Source: Christensenella tenuis (GTDB taxonomy: Bacteria; Bacillota; Clostridia; Christensenellales; Christensenellaceae). From it: DNA of 64,000 nucleotides. The notes below the pieces were generated by a model. The model was not told where the DNA came from. It made no database searches and worked only from the letters and a program-made list of their open reading frames with translations. Of the stretch, positions 32,135 through 40,405 are shown in pieces (within the stretch, counting starts at the first letter, position 1; each line of letters begins with the position of its first letter). The stretch is taken from assembly GCF_014287795.1 (NCBI RefSeq), contig NZ_JACOON010000002.1:248001-312000 (forward strand), read 5' to 3'. The position numbers were made by a program, and so were the translations under genes.

Positions 32135-34195
32135 ATGATGAAAAAGTCCAGAAAAAGAATGAGGCCGGTACAAGTGCTTTTGGCAGTATTGATTTGTTTG
32201 CTGCCGGGAATTCCGGCGTATGCGGCCGCCGCGGACGGCGCGGAACCCACCGCCATACAAACGCAGGAAATACAGGAAACACCAGCGGAAACGCTGGATG
32301 CAGGCGGACTGGAAACAACCGGAACCGATGGGGTAGCGGCTGGTCCGGCGGAGATGGAAACGGAACAGGTTGCGAAGGAAACGGATCCGAAAATAGCCGC
32401 GGAGCAACCGGAAGCTGATATGGAGCAGACGGAAACCCAGGCCGCGGACGGAGAGATTGCAATCGATGAGGCGAATTTTCCGGACGCCCAGTTCCGGGCA
32501 TATGTCGGCAGTTCCCTGATTGATAAAGATGCGAACGGATGGCTGACGGAAGCGGAACGGCAGGCAGTGAAGGAAATCAACGTACCGAACAAAGGAATCA
32601 CAACCCTGGAGGGAATCGCTTATTTCCCGAATCTATTGGTTTTGAGCTGCCGGGTCAACAGCATCGTTTCCCTTGATTTAAGCGGAAATCCGGAATTGAC
32701 GCAGTTATTGTGCCTGGATAATCCATTGGCCGAATTGAACATAGAGAGCAATACCAAATTACAGAACTTGAATTGTTATGAAACAAAACTCGCTTCCCTG
32801 GACTTAAGGAAAGCCCCTGCGCTGCAGGAACTGACATTTGGCAATATGCCGCTCAGGGAGATTGACCTCACGCAAAATACGGAGCTGCGCTATCTCACCT
32901 ATTTGGGCGGGATGTTAAGCGAACTGGATTTGTCCCACGCGCCCAAGCTCGACCAACTGATTTGCTCGTACAGCATGGTGGGCCGTTTAGATGTTTCCAA
33001 TAATCCGGAGCTGACTTTCATAGGATGCGAGGGGAATCCAATCGAAACGCTGGATTTTTCCAATAATCCCAAGCTGGTAAGCGCAAACGTAAGGAACAAT
33101 GAACTGGTCTCTATTCATATGGGGAGCGGAACGGGAATCACGGTCTTGACGGAAGGGCAGCGGGCAAAGACGGTCAAACTTGTTCGGGGCGAGACGTCTT
33201 ACGACCTGAAAAACCTTGACCCAAAGTTCGACGGGGCAGCGGTCAGCAATTTGCAGAATGCAAGGCTCAGCGGCAGTACGCTCGAAAATTTGACGCCGGG
33301 AACGCTTGTTGCCTATGACTATACCAGCAATGGGGTAGTCGTCCATGCCACGCTCGATATTCAGGAAGGAAATGCGTGGACGGTTCCCCTGCATATTGAA
33401 AATTGGACATATGGGGAAACGCCCAGCCAGCCGGTTGCGGAAGCGGAATTTGGAACGGTTCATTTCCTGTATGGAAAAGACGGCGTATTTTCCGGGGAAA
33501 TACCGCAGCAGGCGGGCAGATGGGCCGTCAAGGCGGTTGTAGACGGGACGGACGACTATCCGGGAATGGAAGCGCAGGCGGAGTTTGAAATTTACAGGGC
33601 GGTTCCGGAATATACGGTTCCGGTAACGCTTTACGGAACCTATGGGGACGTTTTGCATAATATTTTGCTCAGCAGGGGTTTTGCCTGGATGGACGGGACG
33701 TTAAGCGTGGGAAATGTAGGGGACCATACGTTTGAGGCAGCCTACACGCCGGAAGATACGGTGGATTATATGACGGTAGAACACATTCCGATTCATGTAA
33801 TGATTCAACCCAAAGACGGGACAGGCTTCGATATTTCGCCGATTCGAAATGAAGAAGACGCAGAGCATATTGTCATATGGGACGGAACTACCAAACTGCT
33901 GCCGGGCAGGGATTATACCGTAACACAGGAACGCAGGGGGGATACCGTATTGGTTACCATACAATATATCGGAAACTATACGGGGACAGTGCAGAAAAGT
34001 TACCTTGCAGTGCAGGAAAACGGTGCGGCGGCAGGAGAGGCGGCGCAGGATGACGCTGGTTCCGGGGGAAATATCCCCAAAACGGGGGACAATACTACTC
34101 CTGCGGCCTATGGATTAACGGCAGGAGTTGCCGTCCTGATCCTGGCGGCGGCGCTGGCGTGGAAAAAAGCGGCGCGGAACAGCAGCGGAAAGTAG
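32135..34195 (+). CDS. Leucine-rich-repeat surface protein with IPKTG sorting signal
   Basis: A 686-residue secreted protein. Signal peptide about 1-32, a low-complexity Thr/Glu/Ala stretch, then irregular leucine-rich repeats of about 21 residues (LDLSGNPEL, LNIESNTKL, LDLRKAPAL, IDLTQNTEL, LDLSHAPKL, LDVSNNPEL, LDFSNNPKL) at about 180-340, internalin-like. Beta-rich domains follow (about 390-640), and NIPKTG plus membrane helix and basic tail end it. AAGGGGTGA precedes the paired ATGs at 32135/32138. It is probably a cell-wall-attached binding protein. Confidence 0.87.
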   Translation: MMKKSRKRMRPVQVLLAVLICLLPGIPAYAAAADGAEPTAIQTQEIQETPAETLDAGGLETTGTDGVAAGPAEMETEQVAKETDPKIAAEQPEADMEQTETQAADGEIAIDEANFPDAQFRAYVGSSLIDKDANGWLTEAERQAVKEINVPNKGITTLEGIAYFPNLLVLSCRVNSIVSLDLSGNPELTQLLCLDNPLAELNIESNTKLQNLNCYETKLASLDLRKAPALQELTFGNMPLREIDLTQNTELRYLTYLGGMLSELDLSHAPKLDQLICSYSMVGRLDVSNNPELTFIGCEGNPIETLDFSNNPKLVSANVRNNELVSIHMGSGTGITVLTEGQRAKTVKLVRGETSYDLKNLDPKFDGAAVSNLQNARLSGSTLENLTPGTLVAYDYTSNGVVVHATLDIQEGNAWTVPLHIENWTYGETPSQPVAEAEFGTVHFLYGKDGVFSGEIPQQAGRWAVKAVVDGTDDYPGMEAQAEFEIYRAVPEYTVPVTLYGTYGDVLHNILLSRGFAWMDGTLSVGNVGDHTFEAAYTPEDTVDYMTVEHIPIHVMIQPKDGTGFDISPIRNEEDAEHIVIWDGTTKLLPGRDYTVTQERRGDTVLVTIQYIGNYTGTVQKSYLAVQENGAAAGEAAQDDAGSGGNIPKTGDNTTPAAYGLTAGVAVLILAAALAWKKAARNSSGK

Positions 34196-34273
34196 TGAAG
34201 CGAAAAAGCGGAAAAAGCAGCGCGGGCATACGCCGTCTTGGCAAGTAGAAGGATGGCGGAAAAATAAAGAAAG

Positions 34274-34303
34274 AAAACGGCAGTGCGGTATTGCCGTTTT
34301 TTT
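34274..34303 (+). terminator. Terminator after the leucine-rich-repeat gene
   Basis: Stem AAAACGGCA / TGCCGTTTT (9 bp) with a nine-base loop, continuing into seven T. Confidence 0.8.
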
Positions 34304-34572
34304 GTGCGAACGCCGTTTTGTTCTGTATGATATGCATGAAAATAGGGAAAGTGCGGCCGCCAGCCGGAACCGGATGAATGCGGGAGAAAGAGATCTTTTG
34401 TGATTGGCCGCGGTATATTAAAATTAAATTCATAATTTTTTAGACAAAACAGCTTTATATTTTACTGAATTTTCAGGAATTTTCAAGTTTGCGTTTTTTA
34501 CCTTCGTTCGTTTTTGGTACGGCAACCATAGTGGGGAAGAACGCGTTTAGCAGCCCTGCTAAATCGTTGCAT

Positions 34573-34608
34573 AAAAACTGCTGCCCGCCATAGCAGGCAG
34601 CAGTTTTT
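34573..34608. terminator. Bidirectional terminator downstream of the 3D-domain gene
   Basis: Perfect 13-bp stem AAAAACTGCTGCC / GGCAGCAGTTTTT with a ten-base loop; A run and T run make it usable from both sides. Confidence 0.85.
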
Positions 34609-34742
34609 AAGAGTGTTCATAAAATTTTTTAAGTCGCCGTATACCACTTATTGCCCGGTAGGTTTATACTCGATTCATGAATCAAATGGATTTTCTACCC
34701 GCATGATAGAGCAGTAGAAAGACATCATGCACATTGAGTATT

Positions 34743-35501
34743 TTACCATGTTACCTGCGCGTTCCAAGTGCCGGATTCGCTATGGTCTGAAACGGCAAGA
34801 TCAATTCGATTGCCTTTGATTGCTCCGCCTGTATCTTCGGCAATGCGTGTTCCTATACCCTCAATATAGACGGACGTTCCCAGGGGAATTACCGATGGAT
34901 CGACAGCGATTGTCCTGCCTGGAGTGATTGGTGTTCCTGAAGCAGTAGGCATCCCGGCCCATTTTCCGTTGCAGGCAGCACAGGGACAATAGGTAGTAAT
35001 GGTAAACATTCCGCCGTTTGAGCCGGTGCTGCGTTCCTCCGCAGACACAATGCCCCCGGATTTGCGATCATGGGACGCCTCCCCTGTTTCATCCATGTCA
35101 GGTTCAGGTAAAATATACCCGCTTCCGACAGCAGATTCCATCTTTGTCTCCTCGAATGGGATATAGTAAATGGAATCCGTCGCATCTACTCTGGTTTCCG
35201 CCCACAGGGTTCCGTCTTGCGTTTTTACGACTTTAAATAGATACAAAACAGTATCCGGTTGCAGATTACCAACAACAGCATCTGCTGTGTCGGAGCTTCG
35301 ACGCAGACTGCCGCCTTCGGCGCCTGCATACCGGATTTCAGTAATTTCGTCTGTGTCCAGCGCAGGAATATAGGAGGAGGAACCGATTGTTTCCCCTTGT
35401 ATTGCCGCTTTACCGGGCGAAGCTGCCTGGGCGGTAGTGAAACATACGCCCATTATCATGACAGTAGTCAGCACCATAACCAATACTTTATTTTTCTTCA
35501 T
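34743..35501 (-). CDS. Secreted 3D-domain protein
   Basis: A 252-residue secreted protein. Signal peptide about 1-26 (ends TTAQA), a variable middle part (about 30-160) and a C-terminal 3D domain (about 165-252) with TITTYCPCAACNGKW, the IAVDPSVIPLGTSVYI core and EDTGGAIKGNRIDL, giving the conserved acidic residues of the double-psi barrel seen in MltA/RpfB/YuiC-like muralytic enzymes. It probably cleaves or remodels peptidoglycan. AAAGGA precedes the start. It is divergent from a D-Ala-D-Ala carboxypeptidase gene. Confidence 0.85.
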   Translation of the reverse strand: MKKNKVLVMVLTTVMIMGVCFTTAQAASPGKAAIQGETIGSSSYIPALDTDEITEIRYAGAEGGSLRRSSDTADAVVGNLQPDTVLYLFKVVKTQDGTLWAETRVDATDSIYYIPFEETKMESAVGSGYILPEPDMDETGEASHDRKSGGIVSAEERSTGSNGGMFTITTYCPCAACNGKWAGMPTASGTPITPGRTIAVDPSVIPLGTSVYIEGIGTRIAEDTGGAIKGNRIDLAVSDHSESGTWNAQVTW

Positions 35502-35525
35502 ATGACATCCTTTCGTATGTAATTT

Positions 35526-35552
35526 ATATTAGCGGCGAAATACCGCTAATAT
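35526..35552. repeat. Inverted repeat upstream of the 3D-domain gene
   Basis: Perfect 10-bp arms ATATTAGCGG / CCGCTAATAT with a seven-base loop, 25 bases before the minus-strand start at 35501. No T run on either side, so an operator or leader hairpin is more likely than a terminator. Confidence 0.55.
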
Positions 35553-35710
35553 GTGGATTCTTAAAAGACATTTCGCTCAGGATATGCCTTTTAGAAGATC
35601 ATAACGGTATTTTGTCAGGAATTTGTGAGAAAATCCGTATAATTTTGTTAGGAATCCCGCGGGCCGTTTCATTTTTTCTCTGGGGTAAATCCGGCTGTTT
35701 AAAAAAAATT

Positions 35711-35730
35711 CACAAAATCCACACAAAATT
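35711..35730 (+). promoter_or_regulatory. Direct repeat CACAAAAT, period 11, upstream of dacA-like gene
   Basis: CACAAAATCCA followed by CACAAAATT, 80 bases before the GTG at 35792. Similar 11-bp period repeats occur at 47106-47125, 48178-48199 and, inverted, at 37677-37692. OmpR-type regulators bind such repeats; the nearby regulator at 46372 is the candidate. Confidence 0.5.
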
Positions 35731-35791
35731 ATCATAGTAATATGGTGTTGTTATTTTGCAAAGAAATTCACTCCAGAGAGGTATTCATCAC

Positions 35792-37495
35792 GTGAGAAAA
35801 TTTATGATATGGGTTATAATATGTTGCCTTTTGTCCGCGATGCCGTCTGTCGCTTTAGCGGCGCCGGGCGGCGCTGACAGCAGCGCTTCCGAACCGCAGA
35901 ACAGTGTGACGGTTTCCGGAGAAATCATTTCCGGGGAAGAGCAGGCAGCGGCAACACAATCGCCCGATTATTACGACAGCGCCCCCGAGATGGATCAGTC
36001 TCAGGTTACATCCGAGTCCGCCATGCTGATAGAAGCAGATTCGGGGACCGTGCTATTTGAAAAAAGCAGTAATGAAAGGATTTATCCTGCAAGTACAACA
36101 AAGCTGATGACGGCCTTACTGACAGCAGAGAATTGTCAGCTTACAGATATGGTAACATTAACAAATGAAATGTTGGCGGCAATCGGTCAACTAAGCGAAA
36201 ACAGCAGCCTGATGCATCTTGACAGACTGGAAGAGGGCACAGAAATATCGGTAAAAGATTTGCTGTACGGTCTTTTTTTGCGATCCGGAAATGATGCGGC
36301 CCAAGTACTGGCGATCCATATTGCGGGCACGGAGGATGAATTTGTAAACAGGATGAACGCAAGGGCACGGGAACTCGGTATGGCAGATACGCATTTTGTC
36401 AATTCCCACGGGGTTTATACACCGGATGAAGGCGAAAATCATTACTCCACCGCTGCGGATATGGCAAAATTGGCAATTGCGGCGGCGGAGGTTCCCGTAC
36501 TTTCCGAAATCATGGGAACAGAAACCTATCAATACGAATCGGTAAGCGGACTGGAAGAAAATGAAACGCTGGGAAACGACGTCATCGAGAATTCGAATTA
36601 TCTGGTGCATACGCCGGCAGACCATCCAGAATATGCTTCATACATAGACGACCGGGCAACGGGAATGAAGACGGGGCTTTTATTGAATATTCAGCCTCCG
36701 GAAGCGGAAGACCTGATTACGTCTTACGGATGTTTGGTCGCTTCCGCATCCGATGGGAATATGGATTTGATTGCCCTGGTGTTTGGCGATATGTCCCTTG
36801 CGGACGATGAAAACGGTGTCCCCGCAGCCTATGCGCGTTGGGACATTGCACGGCAACTGTTTGACTATGGTTTTGGAAATTTTGCGAAAGTTGATATTGC
36901 GCAGTATGTTACTGCGTTTTCCACACACCGGCAGATTGGGGACGAAACGATCGAAGCCGCTGCCGATTTAAGCGGAGTACAGCCAAATGAACGCTTACTT
37001 CTTCTGACGGACGCACAGGGGCTGGAAACGGGGACAACCGTGCTGGAACAGCAAGTGACAATGAATGAACCGATAGATAGTTCTGTTCATACGGGCGATG
37101 AAATAGGGAGAGTCGCCTATCTGCTGGATGGCTGGGAACTATACTCCGCCCCGCTTATTGCGGCTGGAATGTTGCAGACAGTTCCCGCCGCAGATCCTGC
37201 CGAAGAAGTTGGGGACGGGGAAACGGGCGGTTTATTCGTGTTTCAGTTATGGTATCTGTGGATTATTGTTCCGGCCGGGGTATTTCTTACGCTTTTGATA
37301 ATACGGATAGTAAACCTCGGACGGCGAAGAAGGCGGCGCGGGCTATATGCCGCACGTAGAAGAACGCTGGCAGATATTCGGCCCGGCGCAAGAAAAAATA
37401 TACCGCCGGATATCATCCCGACGGTAGTACCGAAAAATATCAGGCCGGTAAAGCCCATAAAAAGGAAAATAAACCATGACAATGAGAAAGAGTGA
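35792..37495 (+). CDS. D-alanyl-D-alanine carboxypeptidase, S11 family
   Basis: A 567-residue membrane-linked penicillin-binding protein that trims the terminal D-Ala from peptidoglycan stems. Signal sequence about 5-25; the three active-site motifs are visible: SxxK as ASTTK (Ser101, Lys104), SGN in LRSGNDAAQ and KTG in GMKTGLL. After the enzyme and a beta domain there is a C-terminal membrane helix (about 480-505) and a strongly basic tail (GRRRRRRG). A GTG start at 35792 with AGAGAGG ten bases upstream is preferred to a TTG at 35756. The membrane helix and basic tail make it longer than typical DacA. Confidence 0.9.
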   Translation: MRKFMIWVIICCLLSAMPSVALAAPGGADSSASEPQNSVTVSGEIISGEEQAAATQSPDYYDSAPEMDQSQVTSESAMLIEADSGTVLFEKSSNERIYPASTTKLMTALLTAENCQLTDMVTLTNEMLAAIGQLSENSSLMHLDRLEEGTEISVKDLLYGLFLRSGNDAAQVLAIHIAGTEDEFVNRMNARARELGMADTHFVNSHGVYTPDEGENHYSTAADMAKLAIAAAEVPVLSEIMGTETYQYESVSGLEENETLGNDVIENSNYLVHTPADHPEYASYIDDRATGMKTGLLLNIQPPEAEDLITSYGCLVASASDGNMDLIALVFGDMSLADDENGVPAAYARWDIARQLFDYGFGNFAKVDIAQYVTAFSTHRQIGDETIEAAADLSGVQPNERLLLLTDAQGLETGTTVLEQQVTMNEPIDSSVHTGDEIGRVAYLLDGWELYSAPLIAAGMLQTVPAADPAEEVGDGETGGLFVFQLWYLWIIVPAGVFLTLLIIRIVNLGRRRRRRGLYAARRRTLADIRPGARKNIPPDIIPTVVPKNIRPVKPIKRKINHDNEKE

Positions 37496-37676
37496 CATAT
37501 TATAAAACGGGAATAGAACCAAGCAATATGATGCCGACAACCGTGCACATCACGGCAGTGATTAAAATGAAACCAATAGCAACCTGTTTCAAAGCAATAT
37601 CCTTTCCGGGTATGGATTTGTTTCAGCAATTTTCTGAAACATCTTTAGAATCACTTTAACCGCAAGTTGTGAAAAA

Positions 37677-37692
37677 ATTGTGAGGGTATTTT
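37677..37692 (-). promoter_or_regulatory. Inverted copy of the period-11 direct repeat
   Basis: TTGTG at 37677-37681 and 37688-37692, i.e. CACAA repeats 11 bp apart on the minus strand, between the carboxypeptidase and LysR genes. Same pattern as 35711-35730. It lies about 85 bases before the LysR start. Confidence 0.35.
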
Positions 37693-37776
37693 CAATAATT
37701 TGCAAAAAGGGCGTTCAAACCTGTCTAAAATAGATATAGAAATTCCCGTATGTTTGAAATGAAGGGAGGGATCCAC

Positions 37777-38667
37777 ATGGAGATTCGCGTATTAAAATAT
37801 TTTCTTGCGGTTGCAAGGGAAGAAAATATAACCAGAGCCGCGCAGCTTTTGCATGTGACGCAGCCTACGCTTTCGCGGCAGATCATGCAGATGGAAGAAG
37901 AACTTGGCGTAAAACTGTTTACCCGCAGTAAGCATAATATTGTCCTCACAGAGGACGGAATGCTTTTAAAACGCCGGGCACAAGAGCTTATTGCTCTTGC
38001 GGATAAAACGAAAAGGGATTTCATCCGGGAAGAGGAGAAGTTGTCGGGGGAAATCACGATTGGCAGCGGCGAATTTCGCAGCACCCGGATATTTTCACAA
38101 ATTATGGCGGCATTCCAAGAAAAGCATCCTCTGGTCAGTTACCGGATTTACAGCGGCAATGCTGATAATATCAAGGACCAAATAGAGAGGGGACTGCTTG
38201 ACATTGGGGTGATGGGAGGCCCAACGGATATTCAAAAATATAATTTTGTGCCGATGCCGGTGAAAGAAAGATGGGGCGTTTTGACAAGGCTGGATTCCGG
38301 TTTGGCAGAAAAGGAGAAGATAACGCCGGAAGATTTGGAGGGAATCCCGCTGATTACGACATCAAGGGAATATGTACAAAACGATTTAGCGAATTGGCTT
38401 GGCGGCGCATACGGGCAGATGCATATTGCAGCCAGTGGAAATTTACTTTATAACGAGGCAATGATGGCAGAAAGCGGAATCGGAACCGTTATTTGTATCA
38501 AGCTCGATTGTATCTACGAAAATCTCCGTTTTATTCCTTTGTACCCGCCGGTTGAGACTGTTACCGCCCTGGTATGGAAGAAAGACCAAGTGTTTTCCCC
38601 AACTACTGCGGCATTTATTGAATACGCATCGCAATACCTAAAAGGCATTTCAAACGATAAAATATAA
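37777..38667 (+). CDS. LysR-family transcriptional regulator
   Basis: A 296-residue regulator. The N-terminal helix-turn-helix (YFLAVAREENITRAAQLLHVTQPTLSRQI, broken here as YFLAVAREENI then TRAAQLLHVTQPTLSRQI) is typical, with a linker helix and a LysR substrate domain from about 90 on. GGGAGGG precedes the ATG at 37777. It lies at the head of a redox island of flavodoxins, flavin reductase and aldo/keto reductase in the same direction, which it probably controls. Confidence 0.92.
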   Translation: MEIRVLKYFLAVAREENITRAAQLLHVTQPTLSRQIMQMEEELGVKLFTRSKHNIVLTEDGMLLKRRAQELIALADKTKRDFIREEEKLSGEITIGSGEFRSTRIFSQIMAAFQEKHPLVSYRIYSGNADNIKDQIERGLLDIGVMGGPTDIQKYNFVPMPVKERWGVLTRLDSGLAEKEKITPEDLEGIPLITTSREYVQNDLANWLGGAYGQMHIAASGNLLYNEAMMAESGIGTVICIKLDCIYENLRFIPLYPPVETVTALVWKKDQVFSPTTAAFIEYASQYLKGISNDKI

Positions 38668-38761
38668 GCATTAGACATAAAGCGAATAAGAATTTAAGAT
38701 AAAGATGTTCCGAAGGAGCATCTTTATTTATTTTGTGAAGCGGGAAAGGCGGGGCAGGAAA

Positions 38762-39121
38762 ATGACGATCGATGAAGCAAGCAAACAGTATAACATTCCC
38801 ATTGAGGTTCTGGAAGAATACGAAAGCTGGGGGTTGTGCGGCGAGGTGAAAAAGGTTATGGGCGCGTGGCAGTATGACGGGCAGGACCTGGAACGGTTGA
38901 GCATGATTATGACGCTGCATGACGTAGGATTTGAAAACGGCGAAATAGAGGAGTATATGAAATTGCTGCTGGAAGGCGAATCGACAGGGAAAGAACGGCT
39001 GCATATGCTGAATAAAAAACGTGGAAGCACCCTTGACGAACTGCATTTGCGGCAAAAGCAGTTGGACCGTCTGGATTACCTCAGATACAAAATACAAAAT
39101 GCCGAAAAAAGGAATCAATAG
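38762..39121 (+). CDS. MerR-family regulator
   Basis: A 119-residue protein with a divergent N-terminal MerR helix-turn-helix (MTIDEASKQYNIPIEVLEEYE, read as TIDEASKQYNI then PIEVLEEYESWGL), the FENGEIEEYMKLL region and a C-terminal coiled coil with no effector domain. GGCAGGAAA lies upstream of the ATG. It sits between the LysR gene and the flavin reductase gene with 19 bases to the latter, so it may be co-transcribed and regulate the redox genes. Confidence 0.75.
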   Translation: MTIDEASKQYNIPIEVLEEYESWGLCGEVKKVMGAWQYDGQDLERLSMIMTLHDVGFENGEIEEYMKLLLEGESTGKERLHMLNKKRGSTLDELHLRQKQLDRLDYLRYKIQNAEKRNQ

Positions 39122-39140
39122 AAATCAGGAGGATAAAACA

Positions 39141-39710
39141 ATGAAGAAAGATTTAGGCCCGGTATTGGGGCTATATCCAACACCGCTTGTAGTGGTAGGC
39201 GCACTGATAGGAGACAAACCGAATTGGGTCTTGGCGGGCCATACCGGCATCATGGGGCATGACCGAATCATGGTAAGCCTTGCGAAAACCCATTATACAA
39301 ACAGGGGAATCCGGAAGACAAAGACACTTTCCGTTAATATCGTAGATGAAGCGATGCTGGAGAAAGCGGATTATGTCGGATGCGTCAGCGGAAACGAGAC
39401 GGATAAATCCGAAGTATTCGACTTCAGCATCGGGCAAAACACGGCGCCGTTGGTGAACGAAGCAAAAATCAGTATGGAATGCAGTGTTGTGGATAATTAT
39501 GAAACGGAAGCGTTCGATAATTTCATCCTGGAAATCGAGCATACCTACGCGGAAGAAAAAATCCTCAGCGAAACGGGGAAAATCGATTATGAAAAATTTA
39601 AACCAGTCCTGTTCGAGATGCCCGGATACGCTTATCTGCAAACGGGAAAAACCATCGCCAAATGCATGACGCTTGGCAGAAATAAATCAAATAAAGGCCG
39701 GAAGGAGTAA
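39141..39710 (+). CDS. Flavin reductase-like FMN-binding protein
   Basis: A 189-residue flavin reductase-like split-barrel protein (FMN-binding). Visible features are the N-terminal TPLVVVGAL strand, KPNWVLAGHTGIMG, SVNIVDEAM and the acidic loop CVSGNETDKSEVFDF. CAGGAGG precedes the start. It is next to a secreted flavodoxin, so electron transfer between flavins is plausible; substrate unknown. Confidence 0.82.
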   Translation: MKKDLGPVLGLYPTPLVVVGALIGDKPNWVLAGHTGIMGHDRIMVSLAKTHYTNRGIRKTKTLSVNIVDEAMLEKADYVGCVSGNETDKSEVFDFSIGQNTAPLVNEAKISMECSVVDNYETEAFDNFILEIEHTYAEEKILSETGKIDYEKFKPVLFEMPGYAYLQTGKTIAKCMTLGRNKSNKGRKE

Positions 39711-39715
39711 AACAA

Positions 39716-40390
39716 ATGAAAAAAGTAATATCATTCATCATATCAACCGCATTGGGGCTTACCCTCGCGGCGTGCAGCGCAACAACGCCCGAGCCCGATC
39801 CTGCAGCTTCATCTTTGCAGCCTGCGCAGGCAACCGCAACGCAGGCGGAGGAAGTGCAGAGCCAACCCGCGGCGGAGACAAGTGCAGCCATAGAGCCTCA
39901 GGGAAGCGCCGCGAACTCCCTGATCGTATATTTTTCGTGGTCCGGCAATACGCAGGCAGTTGCAAACGAGATACAGACCCAGACGGGAGCGGACGTCTTT
40001 GAAATCGTACCGGAAGAACCCTATACGGACGATTATGACGCCCTGCTCGATATCGCACAGGAGGAACAGCAAAATGATGCGCGTCCAGCCATTGCCGGCA
40101 ATATTGAAAACATCGAAAACTATGAGGTTATTTATCTGGGCTTTCCCAACTGGTGGGGCGATATGCCAATGATCCTTTACAGCTTCCTGGACGATTATGA
40201 CCTTTCCGGGAAGACCATTGCTCCCTTTGTAACCAGCGGCGGCAGCGGATTTTCGGGAACGATCAGTGTAATTGAAAACATGGAACCGGGCGCCACCGTA
40301 TTAGAAGGCCTTTCATTAGGCAGCTCGGAAGCGGCGGACTCGGGAAATGCGGTTGCACAATGGCTAAGCAGCATCGGCACGGAAGGCTAA
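39716..40390 (+). CDS. Flavodoxin lipoprotein
   Basis: A 224-residue lipoprotein. The lipobox LAAC places a lipidated Cys20; a Thr/Ala/Glu-rich linker (about 21-60) joins a flavodoxin domain with FMN-binding loop YFSWSGNTQ, the PNWWGDMP loop and PFVTSGGSGF. The domain therefore lies outside the membrane, unusual for flavodoxins, which are mostly cytoplasmic. GAAGGAG precedes the start. It is next to a SUMF1-flavodoxin fusion of the same kind. Confidence 0.88.
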   Translation: MKKVISFIISTALGLTLAACSATTPEPDPAASSLQPAQATATQAEEVQSQPAAETSAAIEPQGSAANSLIVYFSWSGNTQAVANEIQTQTGADVFEIVPEEPYTDDYDALLDIAQEEQQNDARPAIAGNIENIENYEVIYLGFPNWWGDMPMILYSFLDDYDLSGKTIAPFVTSGGSGFSGTISVIENMEPGATVLEGLSLGSSEAADSGNAVAQWLSSIGTEG

Positions 40391-40405
40391 AGGAGAGGAT
40401 CGAAA

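Larger units (their letters stand above)
34196..34742. other. Intergenic region with two terminators
   Basis: No gene seen. It holds the two hairpins listed separately and AT-rich sequence between them, and separates the plus-strand leucine-rich protein gene from the minus-strand 3D-domain gene (convergent). Confidence 0.6.
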
